Positions 47,936-57,063 of a stretch of 64,000 nt of DNA are shown piece by piece; the stretch's first letter is position 1, and every line of letters starts with the position of its first letter. A model generated the notes under the pieces. That model worked only from the letters and a program-made list of their open reading frames with translations. It was not told where the DNA came from and searched no databases. Where the stretch lies: positions 2,542,001 to 2,606,000 of the forward strand of contig NZ_CP090370.1 in NCBI RefSeq assembly GCF_021431965.1, read 5' to 3'. The stretch is from Erythrobacter sp. SDW2. GTDB taxonomy: Bacteria; Pseudomonadota; Alphaproteobacteria; Sphingomonadales; Sphingomonadaceae. Position numbers and translations under genes: made by a program.

Positions 47936-48382
47936 ATGAAAAAGGTCGAAATCTTCACCGACGGTGCCTGCAAGGGCAACCCCGGCCCGGGCGGCTGGGG
48001 CGTGCTGTTGCGCAAGGGCAAGCACGAGAAAGAGATGTCGGGCGGCGAACCCGCCACCACCAACAACCGGATGGAAATGCGCGCGGTCATCGAAGGGCTC
48101 AACGCCCTCATCGAACCGTGCGAGGTCAATCTCTACACCGACAGCAAATATGTCGTCGACGGGATTACCCGGTGGGTCCACGGCTGGAAAAAGCGCGGCT
48201 GGGTCAATGCGAGCAAGAAGCCGGTCCGCAACGAGGATCTGTGGCACGATTTGATCGAGGCGGAATTGCGCCACAAGGTAACCTGGCACTGGGTGCGCGG
48301 GCACAACGGCCATGTCGAGAACGAGCGCGTCGACAAGCTCGCCAGCGACGCGGCGGAGCAGTGGGCGACGGGCGGCTCATGA
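47936..48382 (+). CDS. rnhA: Ribonuclease HI
   Basis: Cleaves RNA in RNA/DNA hybrids. The 148-residue protein has the DEDD active site: D9 (FTDGAC), E47 (RMEMRA), D69 (YTDSKYV) and D133 (ERVDKLA), with His in RGHNGH. Length matches E. coli RnhA. Start at 47936 is the only ATG before the first strand. Lies 28 bases after thrB. Confidence 0.97.
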   Translation: MKKVEIFTDGACKGNPGPGGWGVLLRKGKHEKEMSGGEPATTNNRMEMRAVIEGLNALIEPCEVNLYTDSKYVVDGITRWVHGWKKRGWVNASKKPVRNEDLWHDLIEAELRHKVTWHWVRGHNGHVENERVDKLASDAAEQWATGGS

Positions 48383-48406
48383 GCCGCCCGTGCCTTCGCG
48401 CCAGGA

Positions 48407-48589
48407 CTATTCCTTCGTCGTATCGACCACTTCCGCGCCGGGGCCGTTCTTGAGGATCGATTCGATGGCGTTCTTGGCGCTGGCCTTGCTGGCGTAGCCT
48501 TCGGTCCAGAAAATCGTTTCCGAGTTGTAGCAGAAATAGGAAACGAACTCGCCTTTCTTGTTCTTGCGGATTTCGAAACGGTGCGCCAT
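48407..48589 (-). CDS. Small DUF1508 (YegP-like) protein
   Basis: A 60-residue protein matching one DUF1508 repeat: FEIRKNKKGEFVSYF, then YASKASAKNAIESILKN. The family is small, stress-linked in a few reports, and lacks a known reaction. GAGAGGAC eight bases before the ATG is a good ribosome binding site. Convergent with rnhA. Confidence 0.88.
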   Translation of the reverse strand: MAHRFEIRKNKKGEFVSYFCYNSETIFWTEGYASKASAKNAIESILKNGPGAEVVDTTKE

Positions 48590-48627
48590 CGCGGGTCCTC
48601 TCTGGATTGGTAAACAGCCGGGCGGAA

Positions 48628-49722
48628 CTACCCGAACCGGGCCGGACTATAGAGGCTTGCGTCGAGCCCTGATGTAAAATCATCACGGTCGAGGCCCAGC
48701 AGTAATTGCGCCGCCAACTTGGCGGCCGCTGGGGCCGTCTGGATGCCGTAGCCCCCTTGCCCGGCGAACCAGAACAAGCCCTCGCAATGGGGATCGGCCC
48801 CATAGACCGGTAGCCGATCCGGCGCGAAGCTCCGCAGGCCCGCCCATTTGCGCTCGACCCGCCGGACCTGCCAGTCAACGACATGTTCGAACCGGTCGAT
48901 CGCTTCGGCCACAGCCAGTTCCTCGGGAGCGGCATCGCAGGGCGGGCTCAGCTCCTCGTCATGCGGGCTGAGCCAGACCCGCCCGGCCTCGGGCTTGAAG
49001 TAGAACTGCCCGGCAATGTCGAGCACCAGCGGCTGGTCGGCCAACGGCTGCGGATCGGTTTCAAGCTGGCAGATTGTCCGCCGCAGCGGTTGTATGCCGA
49101 GCGGACGAGCTCCGGCGAGCTGCGCCAGTTCGTCGGCCCAGGCACCAGCGGCATTGACCAGGGTCGTCGCAGTCCAGCCTCGCCCGTCTTCGCTGGCGAT
49201 CTGCCATGCTCCATCGCGGCGCTCGGCTCTCGAGATTCTGGCACGGCAATGGAGATCGACCCCCAGCCGCTTCGCCAGCGTCAGATAATGCTGGTGCAGC
49301 CCGGCCACATCGATGTCGCTGCACAGCGGCTCCCACACCGCGTCGATCCAGCTTTCGCGCAGGCCGGGCACCTTCTCCAACATGGCCGCACGCCCGATCC
49401 GATGAATCGTTGCCCCCGTGTCGCCGAACTTCTCCATGAAGGTATCCAGGGCCGCGATCCCGTCCTCACGCGCGATGTAAAGCGCGCCACGCGGGCTGAG
49501 GAAGCCGTGATCGCGCAGGTAGGGGCCGGAGGCCAGTGTGAGTGGGACGATCTCCGGCCCGCCGTAACATTCCTCCCAGAACGCCGCCGAGCGCCCCGTT
49601 GTGTGATAGCCCGGAATATCCTCCGCCTCGAGCAGCAACACCCGCGCATGACCGCCGCACTCGGCAGCAAGGCTGGCTCCGGCAATCCCGGCACCGATGA
49701 TGGCAATATCGAACTCGGCCAT
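48628..49722 (-). CDS. FAD-dependent D-amino acid/glycine oxidoreductase-like
   Basis: DAO-family flavoenzyme of 364 residues with the N-terminal FAD-binding loop GAGIAGASLA (10-19), the TTGRSAAFWEE block after the second strand, LVNAAGAWADEL in the middle and the C-terminal GLFWFAGQGGYGIQTAPA that closes the FAD site. Substrate could be a D-amino acid, sarcosine or a 2-hydroxyacid. No signal peptide. Lies 11 bases after the alpha/beta hydrolase gene. Confidence 0.9.
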   Translation of the reverse strand: MAEFDIAIIGAGIAGASLAAECGGHARVLLLEAEDIPGYHTTGRSAAFWEECYGGPEIVPLTLASGPYLRDHGFLSPRGALYIAREDGIAALDTFMEKFGDTGATIHRIGRAAMLEKVPGLRESWIDAVWEPLCSDIDVAGLHQHYLTLAKRLGVDLHCRARISRAERRDGAWQIASEDGRGWTATTLVNAAGAWADELAQLAGARPLGIQPLRRTICQLETDPQPLADQPLVLDIAGQFYFKPEAGRVWLSPHDEELSPPCDAAPEELAVAEAIDRFEHVVDWQVRRVERKWAGLRSFAPDRLPVYGADPHCEGLFWFAGQGGYGIQTAPAAAKLAAQLLLGLDRDDFTSGLDASLYSPARFG

Positions 49723-49733
49723 AGTGGGAGTCT

Positions 49734-50720
49734 TCAGCTCCTCGACGGCGCTACGCGGTCGAGAAAGTCGGCAATCGCCGCCATGGCCCGGTCGCGCACC
49801 GGATCGACCTCGCGCAGGATCTCATGCGAGGCTTCCTTGCCGAAGGCGACCAGTTCGCCCTGCGGCAGGCGCTTCGACGCCTCGACGATCGGCGGATAGG
49901 CCACGAGCTTGTCGTTCGACGTGCCGAGCAGCAGCACCGGGGTCCCCACCGCCTCCAACTTGCCGGGATCGAACAGGCCGCGCATCGAGGCATAGGCGCG
50001 CTCGACCCAGCCCCAGCTGCCCGGCCCCATGACGATCTCGGGGCGGTTATCGCGCCACCATTGCTCGTCCTGGTACCGGTCACGGTCGTGGGTCAACAAT
50101 TGCTCGCGGTGCGCCGGGGTTTCGCCCGGCTTCTCGCTCCACTTCCAGGCCGGGCGGCGACGGTCGCCGAGCGAGGCCATCAGCTTCGCCACGCCGTGCA
50201 TCAGCGGCACCGGCAGGACCTGGCCGACAAAGCCCAGCATCGGGGCCGAGAGCACCAATGCATCAGGATCGACCCGCCCTTCGGCCACAGCCCGCAAGGA
50301 CAGGTGCCCGCCCATCGAATGGCCGATCAGCACATGCGGCCCCGGCGTTTCGGCCCGCCACACCTGCCATAGCGCCGCGAGGTCATCGATCCAGCTTGCG
50401 AAGTCATCGATGTGCCCGGTCACGGCGTCCTTTCCGAGCCGGCCAGAAGCGCCCTGCCCGCGCCAGTCGGCCGCCGTGACCCGCCAACCTGCACGATGCC
50501 ATTCATTGAGGCACTCGAGATATTTTTCGTAGTTGTCGCCCCGGCCCGGCATGAACAGGATCGATCCGCGCGCGGCTCCCTTCGTGCCCGGCCAGTCGAT
50601 CCGGCGGATGCCGTGACCGTCCGGCAGGAGGAAGCGGCTCTCGCTTGCTGCCGGCGGGATGGCGCGTCGATCAAAGACGGTAGCGAGAGGGTTAGCGGCG
50701 GCTGATTGCGGATGGCTAAT
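49734..50720 (-). CDS. Alpha/beta hydrolase (lysophospholipase-like), apparent ATT start
   Basis: Serine hydrolase with GHSMGGH (nucleophile Ser) and a DWRGQGASGR oxyanion-type block. The first ATG in frame, 50552, falls inside a conserved strand, since upstream codons read RGSILF directly before MPGRGDNY. The upstream frame stays open and protein-like for 56 codons (SESRFLLPDGHGIRRI). No ATG, GTG or TTG occurs there. An ATT at 50720 has AGAGGTG four bases upstream, giving 328 residues; a CTG is the other option. Family: monoacylglycerol lipase/PldB type. The start is the uncertain part. Confidence 0.75.
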   Translation of the reverse strand: MSHPQSAAANPLATVFDRRAIPPAASESRFLLPDGHGIRRIDWPGTKGAARGSILFMPGRGDNYEKYLECLNEWHRAGWRVTAADWRGQGASGRLGKDAVTGHIDDFASWIDDLAALWQVWRAETPGPHVLIGHSMGGHLSLRAVAEGRVDPDALVLSAPMLGFVGQVLPVPLMHGVAKLMASLGDRRRPAWKWSEKPGETPAHREQLLTHDRDRYQDEQWWRDNRPEIVMGPGSWGWVERAYASMRGLFDPGKLEAVGTPVLLLGTSNDKLVAYPPIVEASKRLPQGELVAFGKEASHEILREVDPVRDRAMAAIADFLDRVAPSRS

Positions 50721-50803
50721 GGCGCACCTCTGGCGTTGGTTACTTTTTGGTAAGTGATGTTGTGTAGCACCGGCCTCCTGAAGGGGGACCCACAGGGGCT
50801 ATC

Positions 50804-51304
50804 ATGCTGGACACACTCCACTACGTGTTGCTCGGAGCGTTGGCAATCGCGCTGCTGATTGCCGCGTTTACCGATCTCAAGCGGCGCCAGATCGACAACT
50901 GGCTCAACGCCGGCATCGCGCTGGCCGCACCGCTGTTCTGGTGGACCAGCGGCCTGGCCCTGTGGCCGGACGTCGCCTGGCAGCTCGGCATCGCCGCTAT
51001 CACCTTCTTCGTCTGCGCGGGATTGTTCGCGCTGCGCTGGATGGGCGGCGGCGACGTTAAGCTTCTCACTGCACTGGCCCTGTGGATCGCACCTAGTGCT
51101 TTCCTGAAGCTCGTCATCATCATGGCGCTGGTCGGCGGGGTGCTGACCCTGCTCTTCGGGATGTGGCACATCGCCCGCCGCCAGAAAGACCGGCTGGCCA
51201 TCCCTTACGGGGTGGCTATCTCGGCTGCAGGCCTCTGGATCCTCTCTACCGAATACCTCCCGCACACCGCTGTCGCGCTCAGCCAGACGGCTGCGACGGG
51301 GTGA
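50804..51304 (+). CDS. cpaA: Tad pilus prepilin peptidase
   Basis: A24-family aspartic peptidase cleaving Flp-type prepilins in the inner membrane. The 166-residue protein lacks the N-methylase domain, as in CpaA/TadV. Catalytic aspartates are D24 (FTDLKRR) and D84 (GGGDVKLL). About five hydrophobic segments. First gene of the Tad cluster; no flp pilin gene precedes it. Confidence 0.94.
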   Translation: MLDTLHYVLLGALAIALLIAAFTDLKRRQIDNWLNAGIALAAPLFWWTSGLALWPDVAWQLGIAAITFFVCAGLFALRWMGGGDVKLLTALALWIAPSAFLKLVIIMALVGGVLTLLFGMWHIARRQKDRLAIPYGVAISAAGLWILSTEYLPHTAVALSQTAATG

Positions 51305-51391
51305 ACCTGATTTTAACCACTTGGGCCGTAGTCACGGCAACCATACCTGCCCGCGGTTTTTGCGGGTCTGTTTGAAGGGGGCTTTGTAGCC

Positions 51392-52453
51392 ATGGACAGG
51401 AAGAAGCTGGTTCTGCTGCTTGCGGCGCTGATTATTGCAGTGGGCACCGCCCTTGCAGCCCGCAGCATGTTTGCAGGAGCCGCCGCACCGCAGGCCGAGG
51501 CCGCTGTTAAGGAACCGCAGGGACCCAAGGTTCTTGTTTCCCAGCGCGCGCTGCCGGCCGGCACGATCATTACGGCTGAAGCCCTTGGCTTCCAGAAGTG
51601 GCCGAAGGAACTGGTCAAGGACGCTTACTTCATCGAAGGCGAATCCGATATCACCCAGTTGCTCGGCACTGTCGTGCGCCTGCCGATTACCGCTGGCGAA
51701 CCTGTGACCCAGGGCTCGCTGGTCAAGCCGGGCGACCGTGGCTTCCTGGCTGCGGCACTCGGGCCGGGCATGCGCGCCATCACCGTGCCAGTTTCGGCCA
51801 ACACAGGGGTGGCCGGCTTCGTCTTCCCGGGCGACCGCGTCGACCTGATGTTGACCCAGTCGGTCAAGGGCGAGGAAGGCGGCCTCAAGGCTACCGAGAC
51901 CATCCTGCGCAATCTGCGTGTGCTCGCCACCGACCAGCGCACTGAAAAGTCGACCAGCAAGAACGGCAAGACGATTGTTCGGGCTTTCCGTTCGGTCACT
52001 CTCGAAGTGACGCCGCGGATCGCCGAGAAAGTCGCAGTCGCACAGACGCTCGGCACTCTCAGCCTGGCCCTGCGCTCGATCGCCGACAACCAGGCCGAGC
52101 TCGAGCGCGCCATTGCCTCGGGCGACGTGAAGATCCCCGACGGTGCTACGCCGGAGGAAGAGGAACGCATCCTGCAGGCAGCGCTCAATGCCCCCAACGA
52201 TGGACCGACGTCCTTCGTGACCGGCGGCGACGTCTCGCGCTTCCAGAGCTCGGCCCTGCCGAAGAGCAAGGAAGAAAAAGCCAGGGAAGCCGCAGTGGCC
52301 TTCATCGAAACCGCCAAGAAGTCCGGCGTGATCGAGCCTGGCACCGAGGCAGTCGTTCGCAAGCTGCCGACCGTGCGCGTCAGCCGCGGCAAGAGCACCT
52401 CCGAGGAAGCTGTCGGCGCCACCGGCAGGGTCCTCACCGGCGAGGAAAGGTAA
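51392..52453 (+). CDS. cpaB: Tad pilus assembly protein CpaB/RcpC
   Basis: Periplasmic Tad component with an N-terminal signal/anchor (about 5-25) and a SAF domain (KVLVSQRALPAGTIIT, about 49-64, then GEPVTQGSLV). The 353-residue length is typical. RcpC relatives bind peptidoglycan or stabilise the secretin. GAAGGGGGC before the ATG is the ribosome binding site. A weak CCCGC...GCGGG hairpin (about 51350-51366) lies before it. Confidence 0.94.
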   Translation: MDRKKLVLLLAALIIAVGTALAARSMFAGAAAPQAEAAVKEPQGPKVLVSQRALPAGTIITAEALGFQKWPKELVKDAYFIEGESDITQLLGTVVRLPITAGEPVTQGSLVKPGDRGFLAAALGPGMRAITVPVSANTGVAGFVFPGDRVDLMLTQSVKGEEGGLKATETILRNLRVLATDQRTEKSTSKNGKTIVRAFRSVTLEVTPRIAEKVAVAQTLGTLSLALRSIADNQAELERAIASGDVKIPDGATPEEEERILQAALNAPNDGPTSFVTGGDVSRFQSSALPKSKEEKAREAAVAFIETAKKSGVIEPGTEAVVRKLPTVRVSRGKSTSEEAVGATGRVLTGEER

Positions 52454-52457
52454 GACC

Positions 52458-54056
52458 ATGACCGTTCAACACAATCCTCGCCGTCAAGCCGATAACTCAA
52501 GGGGCAAGACCATGAAACGTCGCCTGATTGCCAAAGCGCTGATGCTGAGCCTGGTTGCGCTTCCTGTCGCTGCCGGCCCTGCCAGCCTCGCCAATGCCCA
52601 ATCGATCACGCGTCCTTCCGACGAAGTGGTGATCTCGATCGGTCGCGGTGAGCTGGTCACCATCCCGGGCACCATGACCGATGTGTTCATCGCCAACGAT
52701 GCGGTGGCCGATGTCCAGATCAAGTCGCAAAAGCAGCTCTACATCTTCGGCAAGTCCGGCGGCCAGACGACCATCTACGCCAGCAATGCCAATGGGGACA
52801 TTATCTGGGCGGCCGATGTCCGGGTCGGCTCGAATATCGACAGCCTCGACCAGATGCTGGCGCTGGCGATGCCCGAAGCCAAGATCTCGACCGCAACCAT
52901 GGGTTCCAACGCCGTGCTGTTGACCGGCACTGTCTCTTCGCCCGAGGACGTTGCTGAGGCCGAACGCCTCGTCGCAGCCTTTCTTGGTGAGGGGGTGAAC
53001 GTCATCAGCCGCCTGAAGATGGCGACCCCCTTGCAGGTCAACCTGCAAGTCCGCTTTGCCGAGGTAAACCGGAATTTCGCCCGCGTGATCGGGGCGAACC
53101 TGCTGACCGTCGATGGAACCAGCGGTTTCAAGGGCGGCGTCGGCACTGCCACCCGGACGGCCATCAAGGACTTCACTCCAGGCGGCGATGTCGGAGTAGG
53201 CGTAACAAGCGGGCCGGCCGGATCGACCGTCGTCACGACGCTCCCCGGAATGGCCACTGTGGCCGGCTTCGGCAAGTTCCTCGGTCTTGAAATCGGGGCG
53301 GCGATCGACCTTGCTGAAAACACCGGCCTGCTGACCACGCTGTCGCAGCCCAACCTGACGGCGCTTTCGGGCGAAACCGCAGAGTTTCTGGCAGGCGGCG
53401 AATACCCCTACGAGCAGTCGGCAGGTCTCGGCACCACTTCGATCCAGTTCAAGCCTTATGGCATCAGCCTCGCCTATGCCCCGGTTGTGCTCGACAATGG
53501 CCGGATATCGATCCGCCTGCGCTCGGAAGTATCGGAGCTGGATTTCAGCGCCAATCCGACTGTGCCGGCGATATCGACCCGCAGGGCGGAAACGACCGTC
53601 GAGTTGGGTTCTGGCCAGAGCTTCATGATCGCTGGCCTGATGAGCAACCGGGCCCAGAACTCGATCGAAAAGGCTCCTGGTCTCGGCGATGTTCCGATCC
53701 TCGGAAATTTGTTCCGTTCGACTTCGTTCCGTCGCGGCGAAACCGAGCTGGTGATTGTCATCACGCCCTATCTGGTCAAGCCGGTGAACGGCAATGACAT
53801 CGCGCTGCCGACCGACGGCTATCAGAGCCCGAACGAGTTCCAGCGCATGTTGGGGTTCCAGCAAAACGGTCCGACCGCCGATCCGGCTGCGACCAAGCCG
53901 AGCACCCGCGAAGGCGATGCGCCTCCGCCGGCTGTCGGCTCGATCGAACCGCTGGCCGTGTTGCCCGGCTCGTCGCCCGAAGACGGCAAGAAGCCGAAAA
54001 AGAAGAAGCAGTCGGAAGACCGCGCCGAATCCGCGGCGCCTGGCTTCAGCCTCTAA
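52458..54056 (+). CDS. cpaC: Tad pilus outer-membrane secretin
   Basis: Forms the outer-membrane channel for the pilus. The 532-residue protein has an N-terminal pilus-specific domain (RGELVTIPGTMTDVFIAND), a BON-like segment and the secretin domain (about 250-440) with VELGSGQSFMIAGLM and VPILGNLFRS. The start at 52458 is listed, but ATG 52512 (MKRRLIAKAL) has a better signal peptide. Both ATGs are preceded by the same AAGACC and a purine block. The C-terminal tail is Lys-rich. Confidence 0.94.
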   Translation: MTVQHNPRRQADNSRGKTMKRRLIAKALMLSLVALPVAAGPASLANAQSITRPSDEVVISIGRGELVTIPGTMTDVFIANDAVADVQIKSQKQLYIFGKSGGQTTIYASNANGDIIWAADVRVGSNIDSLDQMLALAMPEAKISTATMGSNAVLLTGTVSSPEDVAEAERLVAAFLGEGVNVISRLKMATPLQVNLQVRFAEVNRNFARVIGANLLTVDGTSGFKGGVGTATRTAIKDFTPGGDVGVGVTSGPAGSTVVTTLPGMATVAGFGKFLGLEIGAAIDLAENTGLLTTLSQPNLTALSGETAEFLAGGEYPYEQSAGLGTTSIQFKPYGISLAYAPVVLDNGRISIRLRSEVSELDFSANPTVPAISTRRAETTVELGSGQSFMIAGLMSNRAQNSIEKAPGLGDVPILGNLFRSTSFRRGETELVIVITPYLVKPVNGNDIALPTDGYQSPNEFQRMLGFQQNGPTADPAATKPSTREGDAPPPAVGSIEPLAVLPGSSPEDGKKPKKKKQSEDRAESAAPGFSL

Positions 54057-54072
54057 TCAGGGAGTGAGACCA

Positions 54073-54720
54073 ATGACCAATCTCAAGCGCAATTTCGCCG
54101 GGCTTCTCACCCTGTCGGTCGGCCTGTCACTGGCTGCCTGTGGCGGAATGCCGCAGAACGCGACGCTGTACAGCACCAAGCAGCCGGTGGTCGAACGCAC
54201 CAACTACACCTTCGACGTAAAGACCGATCGCGGCGGCCTGTCGATCCCCGAGCAGCAGCGCCTCGCTGGCTGGTTCGCGGCGATGGACCTTCGTTACGGC
54301 GATCGTGTGGCAATTGAAGATCCGATGATGAGCCCTTCGACCAAGGAAGCGATCAGCTCGCTCGCCGGTCGTCACGGCGTCCTCATCGCCGAAGGTGCGC
54401 CGGTAACCAGCGGCTATGTCCAGCCCGGCTTTGCCCGTGTGGTTCTGACTCGCTCAAGTGCGTCGGTTCCCGGCTGCCCGGATTGGTCGGTTCAGTCAGA
54501 AATGAACTACACCAACGGAACGCATCCCGGTTACGGTTGCGCGATCAACAGCAACCTCGCCGCCATGGTCGCCGATCCGGAAGACCTCGTCGCCGGGGAT
54601 GAAGGCTCGGGCGAAACCTTTGTCCGCCGGTCTTCAAAGGCCGTCGAAGCATATCGTGATTCAGCCAGTGAAGGTGCCGGCGGCAAGCTGCCTGGCGGCG
54701 GTGTCGGAGGAGGTCAATAA
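54073..54720 (+). CDS. cpaD: Tad pilus lipoprotein CpaD
   Basis: Outer-membrane-associated pilotin-like component of the Tad secretin. The 215-residue protein has a lipobox LAAC (C23) and the family blocks PGCPDWS and NYGCAINSNLA-like (GYGCAINSNLAAMVADP). The tail is Gly-rich. Its stop shares one base with the cpaE start (TAATG). It follows cpaC by 16 bases with GGGAGTGAG as ribosome binding site. Confidence 0.93.
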   Translation: MTNLKRNFAGLLTLSVGLSLAACGGMPQNATLYSTKQPVVERTNYTFDVKTDRGGLSIPEQQRLAGWFAAMDLRYGDRVAIEDPMMSPSTKEAISSLAGRHGVLIAEGAPVTSGYVQPGFARVVLTRSSASVPGCPDWSVQSEMNYTNGTHPGYGCAINSNLAAMVADPEDLVAGDEGSGETFVRRSSKAVEAYRDSASEGAGGKLPGGGVGGGQ

Positions 54721-56006
54721 TGAACGCGCCCTGGAGTTCCGGCATGTCCGGCAATCGTGATCCATTCGCCGCTTATATCTGCGACGACACCGCGCTGGAT
54801 ATCCTGCGCCCCGTGGTCATCGAGATGGGCTGGCAGCCCGAGAAGTGCAACAAGGGCGGCCTGCGCAACGCTGTGCAGTCGCTCTCGGTCTCGGCCAGCC
54901 CCAACATCCTGATGGTAGACCTGTCGGAAAGCGGCGACCCGCTCAACGACATCAACGCCCTTGCCGAGGTTTGCGAACCCGGCACGGTTGTCGTGGCGAT
55001 CGGGCAGGTCAACGATGTCCGCCTCTATCGCGACCTGCTCGCAAGCGGCATCCATGACTATTTGCTCAAGCCGCTTTCGGCAGGGCAGCTGCGCGACTGC
55101 TTGAATCAGGCCCAGGCCGTGTTCGCCGCGCCCAAGCACAGCGATCCAGATGCGGTGAAGCGCCACATCTCGACCGCTGTCGTGGGCACCCGTGGCGGTG
55201 TCGGCGCGTCGATGCTGACGACCTCGCTAGCATGGCTGTTCAGCGACGATCACAAGATGCCGACGGCACTGCTCGACCTGGATGTCCATTTCGGCACCGG
55301 CGCGCTGGCGCTCGACCTCGAGCCGGGTCGTGGCCTGACCGACGCAATCGACAACCCCAGCCGTATCGACGGTCTGTTTATCGAACGCGCCATGATCCGC
55401 GCCAACGACAACCTCGCTATCCTTTCGGCCGAGGCTCCGATCAACTCGCCGTTGATGACCGACGGGTCGGCATTCCTGCAACTGGAGGAAGAGTTCCGCC
55501 AGGCGTTCGAAATGACCGTCATCGACCTGCCGCGCAACATGCTGATCAACTTCCCGCACCTGCTCGCCGATGTGAATGTCGTCGTGCTGGCCACGGAAAT
55601 GACGCTCGCATCGGCGCGTGACACGATCCGCCTGCTGTCGTGGCTGAAGAGCAACGCAGCCCACGCACAGCCGATCATTGTCGCCAACAAGGTGCAGACC
55701 GGCGCGATCGAGATCAGCAAAGCCGATTTCGAAGCCTCGATCGAGCGTAGCATCGACTTCACCATCCCGTTGGATGCCAAGGCAGCCGCCAATGCCGCCA
55801 AGCTGGGCCAGGTGTTTGCCGATGCCAATCGCAACGCAAAATCGAGCCAGGTCATCCGCCAGCTGGCGGAGCGCATCATCGGCGCTTCCGACGAGGAAGT
55901 TACCGACGGCACATCGGCCAAGAAGGGCTCGCTGCTCGGCAACTTCGACTTCAAGTCGCTGTTGAAGAAGAAAGAGTCCGCCAAGGAAAAAGCCACGGCG
56001 GGCTAA
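54720..56006 (+). CDS. cpaE: Tad pilus localisation ATPase-like protein CpaE/TadZ
   Basis: Localises the Tad machine. The 428-residue protein has an N-terminal receiver-like domain (about 16-130) and a ParA/MinD-type domain. Its Walker A is GTRGGVGAS (156-164): the signature lysine is Arg and the P-loop lysine is Ala. Family members often lack the second lysine; the Arg at the first is less usual. The Lys-rich C-terminus may bind membrane. cpaF is expected next but is absent; a hairpin follows. Confidence 0.93.
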   Translation: MNAPWSSGMSGNRDPFAAYICDDTALDILRPVVIEMGWQPEKCNKGGLRNAVQSLSVSASPNILMVDLSESGDPLNDINALAEVCEPGTVVVAIGQVNDVRLYRDLLASGIHDYLLKPLSAGQLRDCLNQAQAVFAAPKHSDPDAVKRHISTAVVGTRGGVGASMLTTSLAWLFSDDHKMPTALLDLDVHFGTGALALDLEPGRGLTDAIDNPSRIDGLFIERAMIRANDNLAILSAEAPINSPLMTDGSAFLQLEEEFRQAFEMTVIDLPRNMLINFPHLLADVNVVVLATEMTLASARDTIRLLSWLKSNAAHAQPIIVANKVQTGAIEISKADFEASIERSIDFTIPLDAKAAANAAKLGQVFADANRNAKSSQVIRQLAERIIGASDEEVTDGTSAKKGSLLGNFDFKSLLKKKESAKEKATAG

Positions 56007-56016
56007 GGAATTGCCG

Positions 56017-56045
56017 CCGGAGGGAAGGCCCGCCCCTCCCTCCGG
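56017..56045 (+). terminator. Hairpin between cpaE and tadB
   Basis: CCGGAGGGA and TCCCTCCGG pair perfectly over nine bases with an 11-base loop. The trailing sequence is GTTTGG, a poor U-tract. It could attenuate transcription or mark a deletion scar where cpaF usually lies; both are inference. Confidence 0.55.
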
Positions 56046-56078
56046 TTTGGCACCAGGTACGAGAAAGGCAGATCGCGC

Positions 56079-57050
56079 ATGAGCATCTTGCAGCTCTTGC
56101 TGTTCGCAGGTGGCCTGATGGCCATGTTGGTGATCGGCTATGCCGCTTTATCCGGCCCTTCGGCAGCCAAGGAAAGCCAGCGTCGGCTGAACGCCGTGCG
56201 CTATCGCCATTCCGAAAGCACGGATGCGAAGGTCGAATCGCAACTGAAGAAGGCCATTGCCGCGCGCAAGCCCAAGGCGATGAAGCTGGCCGGGTCGGGT
56301 TCGCGGCTGGAAGCCCTGGAATTGCGGCTCGACCGGACCGGCAAAGGCTGGACCGTCAGCCAGTATTTCTATGCCTCGCTGGGGATCGGCCTCACTGTCG
56401 CGGTGCTGATGTACCTGCGCAGCGGCGCCGCGATGATGTCGCTCGTAGTCGGCGTTATGGTGGGCGCAGGGTTCCCGCACCTTGCGGTCAATTTCATGAT
56501 GAACAAGCGTACCAACGCCTTCAATGCGAAGTTTCCCGACGCCATCGAATTGCTCGTGCGCGGACTGCGCTCGGGCTTGCCGGTGACGGAAACACTGCAG
56601 GTCGTGGCGCAGGAAATTCCCGGCCCGGTCGGCTTCGAATTCAAGGCAATCGTCGACCGCATCAAGATCGGCAAGCCGATGGAGGAAGCGTTGGCGCAGA
56701 CGGGCGACAAGCTCGGCATTGCGGAGTTCAACTTCTTCTGCATCACGCTTGCGATCCAGCGGGAGACCGGGGGCAACCTGGCTGAAACGCTGTCGAACCT
56801 GGCCGAGGTGCTGCGCAAGCGAGGTCAGATGAAACTCAAGATCAAGGCGATGAGCTCGGAATCGAAAGCTTCGGCCTACATCGTCGGCTCGCTGCCCTTC
56901 ATTGTTTTCACCATGATCTGGTGGATCAACCCCGAGTACCTCAGCGGCTTCTTTACCGAAGATCGTCTGATCGTGGCCGGACTGGGCGGCATGGTATGGA
57001 TGAGCATCGGCGCCTTCATCATGGCCAAGATGGTCAGCTTCGAGATTTAA
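56079..57050 (+). CDS. tadB: Tad pilus inner-membrane platform protein TadB
   Basis: GspF-family platform subunit. The 323-residue protein has hydrophobic segments at the N-terminus, about 105-140 and the C-terminus, and a T2SSF core with FPDAIELLVRGLRSGLPV and ETGGNLAETLSNLAEVLRKR. It pairs with TadC. GAGAAAGGCAG precedes the ATG. It lies 72 bases after cpaE, a larger gap than elsewhere in the cluster. Confidence 0.94.
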   Translation: MSILQLLLFAGGLMAMLVIGYAALSGPSAAKESQRRLNAVRYRHSESTDAKVESQLKKAIAARKPKAMKLAGSGSRLEALELRLDRTGKGWTVSQYFYASLGIGLTVAVLMYLRSGAAMMSLVVGVMVGAGFPHLAVNFMMNKRTNAFNAKFPDAIELLVRGLRSGLPVTETLQVVAQEIPGPVGFEFKAIVDRIKIGKPMEEALAQTGDKLGIAEFNFFCITLAIQRETGGNLAETLSNLAEVLRKRGQMKLKIKAMSSESKASAYIVGSLPFIVFTMIWWINPEYLSGFFTEDRLIVAGLGGMVWMSIGAFIMAKMVSFEI

Positions 57051-57063
57051 GGGAGGGACGGTC

